Assembly: GCF_042453785.1 (NCBI RefSeq)
Contig: NC_091676.1
Location: forward strand, 193,501-257,500
Source: Malus domestica
Taxonomy: Eukaryota; Streptophyta; Magnoliopsida; Rosales; Rosaceae
DNA: 64,000 bases
Reading direction: 5' to 3'
The notes below the pieces were generated by a model. The model saw only the letters and a program-made list of their open reading frames with translations. It ran no database searches and was not told the DNA's origin. Of this stretch, positions 42,602 to 61,424 are shown piece by piece (the first letter of the stretch is position 1; each line of letters starts with the position of its first letter). Position numbers and translations under genes: made by a program.

Positions 42602-45600
42602 CTCCCTTCTAAATTGTTAACTGATTTCACACCCAGTAAACTTCTCAAGTTGTTGAATCTGTCTTTGGGAAGAGCCTTGGTAAAGATGTCTGCAATTTGT
42701 TCTTCACTATTGCAGTAAATCAGATCAATGGTACCTTCTTGAATTGCATCCCGAATAAAGTGAAACTTCCTGCCAATATGCTTGGTTCTTTGATGAAACA
42801 TAGGATTCTTAGACATAGCTATAGCTGAAGTGTTGTCACATAATAGCGTTGTTGCTGCAGCTTGTTCTTCTCCAAAGTCCTTGAGCACAAACCTAAGCCA
42901 AATGGCCTGAGATGTTGCTTCAGCTGCACTAACATACTCTGCTTCTGCAGTTGAAAGAGCTACACTATGCTGCTTGACTAAAGCCCATGAGAATGCCCCA
43001 CTTCCAAATGAAAAAGCATACCCTGAGGTGCTTTTCATATCCTCCTCAGATCCACTCCAGTCACTATCGCAATATCCAATCAGCAAAGCAGATTTTCCAT
43101 TCAAATATTCAATTCCAAAGTCAATTGTTCCTTGAATGTACCTTAGGACTCGTTTAGCAGCTCCATAATGTTTCTTGGTAGGTTTGTGCATAAATCGTGC
43201 AAGTACACTAGCAGAGAACATAATATCTGGTCTAGTTGCTGTTAAATACAGAAGACTTCCAACTATTTTCCTATACTCACACTCATCTGCAGGTTCACTT
43301 CCATCTTCTCTTCTCAGCTTATCAGTTGCAACCAATGGAGTGCTCACTGGTTTGCAATCTTTGAGCCCAAATTTATCCAAAAGAGTTAGAGCATATTTTT
43401 TCTGATGTATAAATATACTCCCTTCAGTTTGAGTTACCCCCATTCCAAGAAAGTGATGAAGTAAACCCAAATCTGACATCTCATATTTGCACATCATTTC
43501 AGCTTTGAATTCTTCCATCATTTCTGCATTGCTCCCTGTGTACACAATGTCATCAACATAGATTGACACGATCAAGGTACCAACACCTTCCTTGCTTCTC
43601 ACATATAAAGTTGCTTCACTTGAGCTTTTGTGAAATCCACAGTGAATTAAATATGTGTCTATTTCACTGTACCAGGCCCTTGGTGCTTGTTTTAGACCAT
43701 AGAGAGCCTTTCTCAGCCTATAAACCTTGTCTTCAGCCCCTTTAATCACAAAACCATTAGGTTGATCAACATATACCTCCTCCTCAAGAACACCATTCAG
43801 AAAGGCTGATTTAACATCTAATTGCCACAGTTTCCAACCTTTCTATGCAGCTAGTGCAATGAGTGTTCTAATAGTATCTAACCTTGCCACTGGAGCAAAG
43901 GTTTCATTAAAATCAATCCCTGGTTTCTGTGTGTAACCTTTGGCTACAAGCCTTACCTTGTGTTTTTGAATGGAGCCATCAAGATTCAGCTTTGTTTTGT
44001 ATACCCATTTCACACCCACAACATGTTTACTACTAGGTCTGTCAACTAATTCCCACGTGGAATTCTTTTCAATCATCAATATTTCTTCTATCATAGCCTT
44101 TTTCCAAGCATCATTTTTTACTGCCTCACTGAAATCTTCAGGTTCAATGATGCTCATGTTGCATTGAGCATATACTTCACTCAAACTCTTCCATTTCTGT
44201 GGAGTATGGTCATAACTTTCAGAGATTGGAACTGGAGAACCAAGTGAACCAGGTTCTTGAGATGCTTGCAGATCTCCAGTTGATTGTGATCTCAGATGAG
44301 GCTGCATTGACTGAGGTGAATCACTTGAATCTGGATCAAATTCAGATATCCCTGAGTTTCTTTCATCATTCCAAGGACTAGGAACTTGAACTGATTCATT
44401 AGTTTTCCAGTCCCATATCAGTTTCTCATCAAAGATTACACTTCTTGATAGTTCAACCTTTTGAGTTCTCAAGTTGAAGATTCTATATCCTTTTTCACAA
44501 TTTCCATATCCAACGAATACTCCCTTCTCATCAGTTTCCTCCAGTTTGTGTCTTTTCTGTGAAGGAATGTGAATATAACACATGGAACCAAATATCTTCA
44601 AATGTTTGACACCTGGCTTCCTCCCACTAAATGCCTCAAATGGAGTTATGTTGTTAAGAGCACTTGTTGGACATCGGTTTTGCAGATACACAGCTGTGTT
44701 GACAGCTTCAGCCCAAAACTTCAAGGGAATCTTCTTTTCAATCATCATAGTTCTTGCCATTTCAATTATTGTCTTATTCTTTCTCTCTGCAACACCATTT
44801 TGTTGCGGAGAGTAGGCAACAGTCAATTGCCTTTCTAATCCCATATCTTCACAGAACCTTGAAAACTCTAGAGATGTATATTCTCCACCCCTATCACTTC
44901 TGAGTTTCTTGATTTGATAACCACTCTGTAGCTCAACCATGAATTTAAACCTTTTGAAAATGTTGAAGACTTGAGACTTGTGTTGCAAGAAAAATACCCA
45001 ACACATCCTAGTGTGGTTATCAATAAATGTGAGAAAGAATTTGTTGCCTCCTAGAGTAGTTATCTGCATTGGGCCGCATATATCAGAATGAATAAGTTCT
45101 AGAGGTTGTGATGCCCTCCAAACTTTTCCCTTGTCAAATGATTCCCTGTGACCCTTTCCTGTAGCACATCCAGATCAAACATGCTCAGAAACTTGTAGTC
45201 TAGGTAAGCCCTGCACCATTTCCTTCTCTTGCAGAAGCATCAAACTAATGTAGTTTAGATGTCCATATCTTCTATGCCACAACTGAGATGACTCTTCAAC
45301 AGTTGCTCTATTAGCCATGTGAGGATTAACATATTCCAAACTTAATGGAAAGCATCTGTTTCCTTTCATTGGAACACTTGCAATCAGATCTTCCATCTGT
45401 CTATCTCCATAAATATCAACCATGTAATCACCAAACACAAGCCAATATCCATGTTCTACCATCTGCCCTACACTCAATAAGTTTTCATCCAATCCAGGTA
45501 CAATCATAACTTCTTTAATATACCCAGTCACACCTTTCATCTCAATCACCAATGTGCCTTTGCCTATTGACTGCACTAAATCTCCAGTGCCCATTTTAAC

Positions 45601-46840
45601 TTTACACTTCACATTCTTATCAACATCAATAAGCAAGGTTTCATGGGAGGTCATATGATTGCTACATGCACTATCTACATACCATATATTCATACTTCTT
45701 CCAATAGTAGCAGAATGACAGGCATAAAACATGGTTGCAGATTCTGTTACCTGATTCGCATAGTTTACAAGTTTTCCAGACTTGTTTGGTTGATCACAAT
45801 CCTTGATGAAATGACCGAAACGATTGCATCCATGACATTTCGGCTTCCCTTTAAACCAGCACTCACCATAGTGCAGTTTATCACAATGCTTGCATTTTCC
45901 CTTAGACTGATAAGATTTTCCTCCTTGATCATATTTGCCAACTCGATTAGCAAGATTCAGAGGTTTAGGATCCCATTTCTTTCCTTTTGATTTCCAATCC
46001 TTCTTTGGTTTAGAATTACCAAAAGAGAGATTTGGTTGACTTCCTTTCGAATTCAGATTCAGAGTACTGAAAGCTCTTTCAATGGTACTCTCAGCATGTC
46101 TATCAAGGCGTTGTGCAAACCCTCTTAATGCTGCAATCACCTCTTGTACCTCAATAGTTTCAATATCCTTGGTTTGTTCAATTACATAACAAACAGGATC
46201 AAACTCCTTAGTTAAGCTTATGAGCAGTTTCTGAACTAATCGTTCTCTGGGTAAATCTTCCCCATAACCCTTCATCTGATTTACCAACTCGAGAAGACGA
46301 GTGAGATACATAGACAGAGTTTCATCATCCTTCATCCTTGTGTACTCGAAATCACGACGTAGACCCTGCAACTTGATGGATCTCACTTGCTTATCACCAT
46401 GAAATTCCTGATGTAGGATATCCCAAGCACCATTTGAGGTTTCTTCGTTTGAGATTCTGGGAAATATGTCATCCGAGACAGCTCCTTGGATTATACCCAG
46501 AGCCTTAGCATCCTTCATTAGCTTGTCGCTCAGAGAAACTCTCTCCGACTCCGATGAGCCTTCATCTCCAATCTTCTTATCCTTCGATTCTGAAATTTCA
46601 AACCCCTTTTCAACTAAATCCCAGATTCCATGTGATTTGAAAATAGTTCTCATTCGAATCTTCCAGAATTCATAGTTGTCACCATTGAATATTGGAGCCC
46701 GAAGATCATTACCACCAGATCCAGCCATTTGAGACTTGAATCGACAAAAACTGAGTCGGAAATTTCACGTTGGATTTCCGAGCACAGCACTCACAGATCT
46801 TACGCCCCGATTCCAGATAGAACCTGAGCTCTAGATACCA

Positions 46841-47212
46841 TGTTAAGTTTTAGTAAACTGATATATACAGGAATTGGATTTTTAGAGGAAGCTGAAAAGA
46901 CAGAGAGAGTGAGAGAGCCAAGTTTCTTCAACTGCAACTCTGTTACATTGCCGAGAGCAACATTTCATTCATCTACATTCCTTTCTTTTACATCAGATAT
47001 CATATCCGTTCAATTACATGAGCCAATGTGATTTTGACACATGGCAGAACAAAGCATATGAGCCATTGAAAAGAGACCTGATCTAAAATCACACACTTGG
47101 CATATGAGCACAAGTTATCACAACATAAAACAGCTACACAATAGAACAAAGATAAAATAGATAAGTAAATCATTTACTAACATGAAATTAGTAAGCAATT
47201 TACTTTTCAACA
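46841..47212 (-). repeat. 5' LTR of the copia element
   Basis: 372 bp, the partner of the repeat at 42230-42601. It ends 22 bp from the TATA box of SCPL copy A. Confidence 0.97.
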
Positions 47213-47234
47213 CCCTGATCCTCTAGGCGTGTGG

Positions 47235-47242
47235 TTTATATA
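47235..47242 (-). promoter_or_regulatory. Probable TATA box of SCPL copy A, cut off by the copia insertion
   Basis: The minus strand reads CTATATAAACC here. Removing the copia element and one target duplication puts this box about 215 bp upstream of the copy A start codon, a normal spacing for a plant gene with a short leader. The usual start site, 25-35 bp downstream of the box, falls right at the insertion point. Assignment to copy A is inference from position. Confidence 0.6.
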
Positions 47243-47475
47243 GTAAGTCAGGGTGGTCCAAAGACAGATAAGAATGCTAGTCTTTCCTATTGTTGCTATT
47301 GAAAGTACAAAAACAAAAATATGATTTCATTTGGCATAATTATTTTTAGGGACATGATTTTTACACATCATTTTTCTCCACCTCTAGTGTTTTGGAAGTA
47401 CTATATGTAAATTGTAATTTAACCGTTGGATATTGAACAAATCAAGGGCTAGAATTAGAAGCAATGTGTACAGAA

Positions 47476-47506
<31 letters not shown>

Positions 47507-48138
47507 AATAGTGGCTTATGTTGGAGTACAACACCGAATAACCGTGTCATAATACAATGGTTACTTTGCAGAGTTTTGTAGATATGCTCAATCGAATTTG
47601 TTGAGTAAGTGGTATTAATCATATAAATTCTAATATTCATTAATTATAATTACCATGATCATACACCACTTATGATATATGTTTTTGAAGATATAAGAAA
47701 TTAAGGTATCTCTGCTCTATCGCATGAGTCAATCTAGAAATTGATTAATTATGAAAAATATGATAAATTATTTGATTCACCTGATGTCTAAATAAATGAT
47801 TCATTTTACAAGTGAAGCTTTCTTACGTTAAAAATTATCAAACCAAATGTTTCATATTTAAAGGAAATTGGTTCTATAAGCGATATATGACTCAACGGAG
47901 CCATTTTAATTATAAATAATCTCTCATGATCATTTATTAGTGCTGAACTTTTTTTCTTGGCTGGAACAAGTTATGATATTATTATATATGTCAATTGTAT
48001 CGTAACTTTGAGGGAGCATGCCCATGCATTAATATACTAATAATATATGGTATAAATTGTCATTGCGTATTTGATTTATTTTGTTTTTTATTTTTGCTTG
48101 CTTGTGTAGACTTAACCAAAGGGACTCTTTGGGACTTG

Positions 48139-48180
<42 letters not shown>

Positions 48181-49199
48181 AACAAATGATTTCACTAAAG
48201 GGGTGAGAGAGTGGAATTAGCCTTATAATCGGCTAACAATAATGTGGTTCAAAATCGCATTTGGTGATAATCGAATCTAATTAAAACCTCTCGCTTACAA
48301 GCGGAGAAAAATATCACTAGATCCTGGTACTGAATGACATGACGCATCATTTATATTAAACGCACAAATATTTCAAAGGAATTAACGTCACATGGATACA
48401 CCTTCAAGTTCAAGATGTCCTTTATTTTACATGCACAAAATCTAAAAGCTATTCCTAAATACAAGGATCAAATTTGACACCATATTGCTGTCCTTGATGT
48501 GATCTGTGCAATATTAGTATATCACGATGGAGAGATTTGCTGTTTGCCTCAGTCAAATGCTTTGAATTGTAACCTCATTTTCTGATCCTGACATCACATA
48601 TTATTTGTATATTGTTTTGTTTGATGAATACATTTATCTGTATATATATACTTGAGACCAACGTGGTCGACAGCTATTAATGTAGCAACTGCAATATCCA
48701 AATGGCCAAGAGCTCAAGGCCAACTAAAATTTATCTTTATTCTCAAAAGAAAAAATAACGAGAAAAAAACAATAGAGGTCAAACGATTTTATAAAGGCCA
48801 AGTGAGTTGTGAAAATTTGTTTTTATATCTCTATATTTATTGATGTCAGAGGTGTATGTGAAGAGTTTTATTTAGAGACTATTGACTATATCGCCAATCA
48901 CTTGTCTATCTATTTAATTGTAATTTTATTTTATTTGAATTGATTTCATTAATTTAATGATGACGAAGTAATTTGACATTTGTGCATGGCATTGGCATAC
49001 TAACATATATCTCACTATCAAATTAGGTGTGGCAATGTTAATTGGCAACTTGCATTGGCTAGCTCAAATTTTTAATATATATTTGGACAAATATGTAGGA
49101 TTCCTAATTCCAAAAGTAAAAGGCTCTCCATGCATAATTGCATATGTATAAATCCAAGAATTAAACACAATACAAAACGAGCATATCAGAGCGTATCAA
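47243..49199. other. AT-rich intergenic DNA with microsatellites and one dispersed repeat
   Basis: The original upstream region of SCPL copy A. It contains an ATT repeat (about 47478-47517), an (AT)n tract (48141-48178) and, at 48197-48330 on the minus strand, the partner of the dispersed repeat at 22974-23103. No gene is seen. Confidence 0.5.
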
Positions 49200-50160
49200 A
49201 ATGCGACAGATGGCAGCTTATGGTTAGCCAAAAAGTGCTGATCTGGAGAGAACGCCTCAGAGGAAAATGAAATGTGGGAACTTGATGGCCTCCTCCTCTC
49301 GTCGTTAGGAAAGTCAGCCCCTCATTCTCTAAACTCCATCATCCAACCATGATAAACTAATATTTTAGAATACATTTACAAATTATGCAATGTGTCATCA
49401 ATACAAAATAAGTACGTTAATCAACACTTCAATAATAATTCAATCATTAACAACCACGTCACGTGGTTTACAAAATATAGTTTAACTAAATGATCTCCTT
49501 AACATTACCCCATATTTCATACATTCAATTTTGTTATTTCTAAATCATTGTTAGTAATAACCCAAATAATCTCCAATTAGTGATCAAAAGTTTGATATTA
49601 TTTTAGACTTTTAATGCATCTAACTTTATTTTTCAATTTTCAGTCCAATCGAATGCGTGTGATTTATCCAAAGAAAATAATATGAAGTAGGAACAATTTA
49701 CCCAAAAAGAGAAGGAAGAGATATGCAGTAGGTAGACCTAGGAATATTCCAAGGAAAGCAAATAAAAATCATAAAGCTTACAAATTTCTTCCTTTGAATG
49801 GTTTGATCTTTTTTTATCCAATCCTTTTATATAGACAATTAGACATTCAATTTAGACACTGATTTCAGATAAATCCAACTATTTATTTATTTATTTATCT
49901 TACAGGTTTTTTCTTCCCTTTTCTTCCTTCAATGGCATTTTTGGCATTTTACGATAAAATTAATCAATTATCTCTCTATGGTTGTCCCATGGGGTCCAAT
50001 CCTCAATGATGTTTAGGCCAAGCTTGTTCAGTGTTTACCTTGTTGAGGTCTCCGGAACCCCAAATAGATTGATGCTTGCTATGTAAACTTTCGGGGTGAA
50101 ATTACAATATTATTGTTCTCATCGTTGAATGCACATAAACATACAGATGAAGTGAAGCCG
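49200..50160 (-). pseudogene. Decayed SCPL relic (3' exons of a third copy)
   Basis: On the minus strand, 50060-49985 translates in pieces as VPETSTR, then a stop, then TLNKLGLNIIEDWTPWDN. This matches exon 9 of copy A ([20 protein letters not shown] and so on). About 0.7 kb further, 49320-49210 reads LTFLTTRGGGHQVPTF and ends with FWLT, matching the last exon with the catalytic His ([16 protein letters not shown]). A short GACAATGTGGG near 50180 may be a trace of the exon before. Order and strand agree with copies A and B, so this is a third tandem member that has lost its 5' half and carries stops and frameshifts. Confidence 0.7.
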
Positions 50161-50589
50161 CCCACATTGTCTCTCTGTGTGTGTGAGCGTGTGTTGCATG
50201 CAAACAAGCAAACAGTAACAGTTCTAAAAGCTCAACAACCTGCTCACATCATTTTGCTTGGTTTTTACTCAAAGAAAGACCATCACATCTAAATCAAACG
50301 AAAACAAATGGGAAAGACCATCGCAACCAAAACATAAATGCTTTGTATGGTCGGACCTGTCACGTGTGAGCATGCAGTGAATTGACGGAGCCAAAGCCTG
50401 AACTTTGAGCATCATGATTTCAATAACTAAGAGAAGTAATATTCATCAGGTAATGCAACTATGCAAGTCTTGACAACCTTCAGCCTTTCAGATCTTTAAT
50501 ATCAAAAGAGAGAAAATTTCACTACCAAGCAAGAAGCAAAAGTCATGGTCAGAAAGAACCTTTGAACCTAATACATAAAACACAAGATG

Positions 50590-52080
50590 CCAACTTTAAC
50601 AAAACTTAGCTCCACCGCCTTCGGTCTTCCTCCTCATCAACAGGAGTATACCACTCTGGCCGACGTTAGAGTTGCTCAACGTATAGTTCAGAAGCACCAC
50701 TTCATCACAAAGTGCCCTTGTAGCCACCAGGACAAGACTCTTCAAAACAGGAACATCTGAGCCGCTATTTTTTGAACCTCCAAGCTTGAACCAAAAGCTT
50801 CCAAATCTCTTCCTCTTCACTTCTTCTGCATCTCCAAATATTACATTTGGAATATAGACCCTTCTTTCTTTTCGGTCAGTGGGAAGTCATAAGGGCAAAC
50901 CATAACATTTGGAGACATATCCTTTGCCGGATGGTTGCAAAATGAGCCAAAGCTAATGGGTTCCTCCGCTCTATTACGTCGCCACTTTTTCCCAATTTCC
51001 TCTGATCCAAAGGCTTACTGAGGAGTCTCCAGATCCGATCTCGACCTTTCTCATCTCGCTGCTTACTAGGCCTGGTTTCTGGTACAGTTAAACCATCCCA
51101 AAAGTCACGGGTTTCACCCCCATAACCCCAAGGTTGAGCATTGATCACAGTTCCATCATACCTTGTGATCAATATGAGTTTTGTGCATTAACCCTTGGGT
51201 ATCCAGGAATGTAGCGGTAATACGCTGGGGAATATACTACACCAGGGTACACGGCCACCACAGCACCAACATCACATTCACCATTTAGAAATAACCCTTG
51301 TCCCACTTCCTTGTGGGGTATTTGAGAAGGCTTGATACCAAGCGTGTAGCCAATGAGATCTTACAACTTTTGAGAAACATCAGTGCGCTCTAATGGCCTT
51401 TCTCGGGCACCTCTGTACTGAAAATCATAACTATCAGCATAAACGCAAGTGTAAGCTAGTAGTCAATGTTCCGAAAAATTGCTGAGAACAGAGGAATAAG
51501 AAGCCAAAAACAAAAATAAAAAGCTCACCATGATGTTTAACTGGTGGACCACTCCTACCAATAGCAAAACTAAAAGCACTTCGTCGAGTAGCAGCATTTG
51601 ATTGTTTAGGTGATTCGGTTCCCTCATTTATCTTCTTAACATTAGGGAGAAGAACTTCATCCATAGACACGCAGAAGTTTTTAATTTGGAGATGAATGTT
51701 TTCTTGGACTTGTATCTGTTGATCAGCAATGGAGGCTTTATTAGCCATGTCAATGATCTTGTCCACATCTGCCTCATCCGCATCCCTTCCCAAGCGATTG
51801 TAGCTGGCAACATCCAATATAATCAAAACAAAAAGTAGCGCAGCATGCACAGTATACGAGTGAGAAAGGTAGTTCCAACAAGAAAGTAATCTAAATTTGT
51901 TTCTTTGGAAGCGAAAGGGCTTTAGTGGAGCAAAAATTAGTGGTTTTGTTTTCATATGGGAAGATGGCAATGTGAGAGCAACCTGGTATATAGGAAGAGG
52001 CGATTCATATCTGCCTCAAACCGCAGTTGCCTTGGCTTCCTATTAAACATGGGTTGTTTAGCAAGAGTTAGTTTCACACC
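50590..52080 (-). pseudogene. SETD9-like SET-domain protein pseudogene
   Basis: The minus strand carries, in order, [20 protein letters not shown] (near 52080), [20 protein letters not shown] and [14 protein letters not shown] (51.8-51.54 kb), [40 protein letters not shown] (51.36-51.2 kb), [28 protein letters not shown] (50.95 kb), [13 protein letters not shown] and [20 protein letters not shown] (50.75 kb). These align block by block with human SETD9 as I recall it (GVFVTKGLVPKGAVVSMYPG; NPLAVGQYVNNCSN; LRCVVLVALRDINQGEEL). It is not functional: there is a stop in KL*DLIGY (near 51361), a one-base loss before ITRYDG (NSY-ITR), another after LAHFA, and further shifts near 50870 and 50670. 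Splice-like junctions remain (CAG before YNRLG, CAG before YRGAR), so it is a degraded gene copy, not a retrocopy. It sits inside the SCPL cluster. Confidence 0.8.
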
Positions 52081-53064
52081 CTGAAAATAAAAACAACACA
52101 GCGTTTTTCACATATAGCATGGCGTCGTGCGGTAGCCCATTTGGAAGTCCATGAAGACCAAATTCCGACAGCAAATCAAACTGTAAAACCCTCTGCGGGA
52201 CAACCTGACTTCGGCATGAGCATGTCTAATGCCATTCCTTGACATTGGGATGTTAGGATTCCTAACTTAGGAACCTCAAATCGTAAAGTTAGTTCCTTAA
52301 CAAACAACTAGTAAGGAAAAGGAACGCCATTTGGATAGAATTGATTGGGATGAATACTCTCACTCTCAGTACAAGTCAGTCATCTTCAGACAAACACTTA
52401 GCAGAGCAGACGACGGAGGAAGGAAGCTCCGAACTCCGAAGCTGCTGCCAACTCCTAATTTCGATCCAACAAAACCAACCAAACCAAATAATACTCAATT
52501 GAACTGGGCCAGCCCTAAAGAATAAGATTAAGGTGGGCTAACATTAACCCATGGAAATTGAACTGGACAAGGATTCCTGTGTAAAATTCTTCAAATGAAT
52601 GGGCCACATTAAACAGACTAGATCGGTTCTTTTTCTTCTGGGGAGGGGGGGTTAAATTATTTTCCTTGTGTTAATTTCTCGGGAGGGCGGCTTACAAATC
52701 TCCAATCTCGGGAGAATCGAACCACATATAAAGGTTGTGTGCGTTATATGATCCTTCTGTGTGTGCTCTTGGCAAAAAGGGAGATGTATAACTCTTTTAC
52801 CCTCCACACATTTCATATATGAATTAAATTGGTGAATTAATTATGCATATGTAAGGCCTTGATACATTGATAAACATATACTGCTCGTACATGTATATAT
52901 ATATTGACTTTAGTTAATCATTCATTTGATGAAAAACATACTACGTAATATTGGAATTATATGTTATTGATAAATTTATGAGTCATATTACACCTTGTTG
53001 GCTGTAAACGTGCAAATGCAACGATCCCTAGCTAGCCAGTAGCATCCTATTCTTAGCTCAAAGC
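52081..53064. other. Spacer before SCPL copy B
   Basis: No gene that I can support. The part nearest 53065 is the likely 3' UTR of copy B. The part next to 52080 may contain further decayed sequence belonging to the pseudogene (a readable stretch at 52210-52100), but I cannot name it. Confidence 0.4.
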
Positions 53065-58213
<5,149 letters not shown>

Positions 58214-61200
58214 TGGAGAATCTCAGCACAACACACTCACACACACAGAGACAGAGACTGCTAGCAACTACTACTGCTGTCCACTGATTGTATATATATT
58301 AATATTGTCCTAATTAATCTGTGTGCAAATTTGGGTGCTTTTTGTGTGAGTGAGACTCCGACTCCGAGGGGGAAAGACCGAAAGAGAGAGAGGGTTGAAT
58401 CTTGAATGGGATAAAAAGTAGAACGCAGTTTGTGTCCGTTCGATCTGACAGACACCGTTTTATATATTTCAAAAGGAATGGCCAAGGGCCAATCAAGTGG
58501 GGGGACTTCGGGGAGGGGAGGGGGCTTTGGGGACATCTCATCATGGTAATTACATTTGATTTCTCACTACTTCTTGTCTTTTTCTTTAGTTCCCTTTTTC
58601 CTTTCGTTTTTGCAATACCCTTTTCTTTTCTTTATTTAAATGTTTTTTTTTCTTTTTCTAACAATGACTAACCATAATAATTAGATTGAATTCGTAATTA
58701 AAGAGAGTTAAACATGAAATCTCTCACTTGTAGTTGTAAATATAGTAAAACAACACACTGAACCACTAGCTTCCTGATTTAGTATTAAAATTCAACATAA
58801 TCATTCAATTCTCACAATAATAATCAACAAATATTAACATTAATCCTAATATAATACACAATATATATATTTTTTTAAATGGACTAGCTGGTAGCTTTGC
58901 CACGACAGTCTACCTTTTCGGGGGCTGGGAAGACTCACAGAGGCATTTTAACCTCCTCTTGGTCACCATCGTGTGACTCACCAGTGCCGAAAATCGAACC
59001 CAAAACGTGCTGTGTGGAATACGGGTTTGGAATATGGTTTTTCATACTACCAAACCCCTTTCTTTTCTCATTTAACCCCCTTTTTAATACGCATAGTTTA
59101 AAATATATTTTGTTATTAATTCACATATTAAGTACACAATTAATTGTAGCTAACAAACAAATAATTAGGGCTATTATGAGGAATCCGGAAAATATAAAAT
59201 GTGTGGAAGGAAGCTCCAAAAAAAAAAAACCTTGAAAAAATACGTACAAAAGGATAAACATAAGGAGTGAATCTTTGAAAGGAGAAAAAATCTTGCTGGG
59301 ACTTTTAAACCGAAGTCAAGGAGATAAAGGTCACATTACAGAACAAAAGAGAAAATGATGCAATCACTCAATAGAATTATGTCAGAATTTAGTTAGGAAA
59401 AGAATTATACAGGGTTTTAGTTAAAAGAATTGAATATGAAAGAGTGAAGTCATATTTTCATTTATTATTATCAGTACCATTAGTATTTGTAGTATGAGTG
59501 TTGTTGCAGGCAATAAGAAACGACTCGTGGAAGGAACATATTTTCATTTCATTAGTATGATCATGATCGGTTGGCAATACTACAATTTGAGAGTATATAG
59601 GATTTATTCGGGCTCCTTGGCAATATTCAATACGTTGGGCCTCAAACTTTTCTTTGTGATGGTATTTAGCCCAAAATATATGTGTCCACCCACGTACGTA
59701 CTTACATTTGGGTTACGAAAACCCTAGCCTTAAAGCCCACTGCAGTGTCACCATTGATTAATTTATTGTTCTCTGAACACTCATTTTTATTTTATTTTTT
59801 TACACCCATTTTTCTTGTTTAATGGCTTTCTCTTCAATTTGGAAATTCCTGCTGATAGCATAATTTTTTGTTCTACTTGTGACTTTATTTTGTGAAGCAA
59901 AATTTGTACTATAACCAAAAGCAATATGAGGAACAGTCGTGAAATTTGGACGAGCATGATAAAGTGAAATTGAATAGTCGCGAAATTCCTTAGTCGTTTG
60001 TTGCCAAGTTGTTTGTTACAAAATCCTACTTGTATTTAAAAAAAAAAATTTCCTTAAAAATTGCTAAGCTCTTTTTGGTAATTTTATATATGAGTATAAC
60101 AGCCTTTTTTACTCTTAAACAAAATGGTGTCCACAGACGAAATTTAAGTTTACAAATAACTACTCTTAGGATTAAGGCTGATGAAGCGACCTAGCTACAT
60201 CAACCAGTCCCTAACCCAGTTTTAGTAGTTATATTTATAACTATAAAAATTAGTTTTCAAAATATATGTTATTTTAGGTTAAGTTATAAGTTATCTAACC
60301 CATCATCGAACACACAATTTTGAAATATAAGTGGTCTGCTTTCCCCGCGTATACGTATGCAATTTTCCCACTAATAAATTAGAAATTACGTAGTATGAAA
60401 AAATTGGAAACTTGAGAAACGAAAACTGTAGAAATTAGAAATAGTTGCATCTTAGGTTATCTGCCGCATCCACTTCTCAACCTCCACACTGGATGATCTC
60501 CACTCCAAAACCAAAAGTTATCTTCCCGTTGGCCGCACTGGAAAAGCGCCAACCTTTTTATTTGATTTCTTATCCCACTAATAAACAAAACACACAGACC
60601 GACCTACATTCTTTGCTTTAAACTTCAAGTCTTCAAGAGACGAGATATATACCATATTCTCCAAATTCACACTAGCTAGTAATAAATATATATTCACACT
60701 ACCTAGATAGCTCAAGTTTAGTAATCAGTCCATATATGGAAAAAGAAATTTTGCATATTTCCTAATGTGGATATGGAGTTTTTGAATCACTAATATACGT
60801 GAAATCAAATCTTATGCACCAATTTTGTGTGTAACATATTTGCGTCTTTTATTATTGATTGACAGCTGTTAAGTTTATGACAACAAAGTTAAAGAGGGTT
60901 AGGTTTATTAATACATGTCCATCAATAATAGGTGCATAAAGATTTGATTTCAAAATACATTGTGCATAAGGCCCTAAAAGAACATTTCTTAAAGAGTAAT
61001 ACTACACTTACCACGTTTTCTATACTATATTTATATCACCTCTTTAATAGAGGTAGGATCCGCCAACACATGTGAGTCCCCGATTTGAAAAATGATACAA
61101 ACGTGGTAATTAAGAACATTATTTTTGTTCCTTAAATAGAAATCGGCTCAAATGAAAGGGTGGCAACTACGTCTGATGCCCAGAATACATTTCAGCTCAC

Positions 61201-61424
61201 CAAACCGAAACCTATTGGGTAAAAAAGTAGAAAACATGCACGCCAAGAAAACACAGATCATGAATCATGACCTTCCCCCTCCCATATAACACATGACCTC
61301 CACCGTGCCACTCCTCAACCTAATTAAACCAACCATTCATTTAAATTTCATCGTAGTGTGACTGTGCCAATATTAATAAACCATAACACTCTCATCACAT
61401 AGGCTCTCCTCTAATTCCAACAAC
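58214..61424. other. Divergent intergenic region, SCPL copy B / CYP86B
   Basis: About 3.2 kb between outward-facing genes. A TATATATA stretch on the minus strand near 58293 is a candidate copy B TATA box, 75-85 bp from the start codon. The middle is AT-rich with no gene. A GC-richer 58.88-59.04 kb stretch reads like an old repeat. The last 100 bp form the CYP86B leader. Confidence 0.45.

Larger units (their letters stand above)
42230..47212 (-). mobile_element. Ty1/copia LTR retrotransposon, minus orientation, young
   Basis: A 4983-bp element bounded by two 372-bp LTRs that start TG and end CA, flanked by the identical 5-bp target duplication ccctg (42225-42229 and 47213-47217). Reading on the minus strand, a primer-binding site starting TGGTATC and resembling the 3' end of initiator Met tRNA follows the right-hand LTR, and a purine tract AGAAGGGAG precedes the left-hand LTR. 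In order come gag with a CCHC knuckle (about 45.8-46.7 kb), protease (about 45.7 kb), integrase (about 44.4-45.2 kb), reverse transcriptase and RNase H (about 42.6-44.1 kb). That order is Ty1/copia; I cannot settle the lineage. The reading frame is broken in about two places. The LTRs differ at two of 372 positions, which at usual plant rates suggests an insertion some hundreds of thousands of years old or less. Confidence 0.95.
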
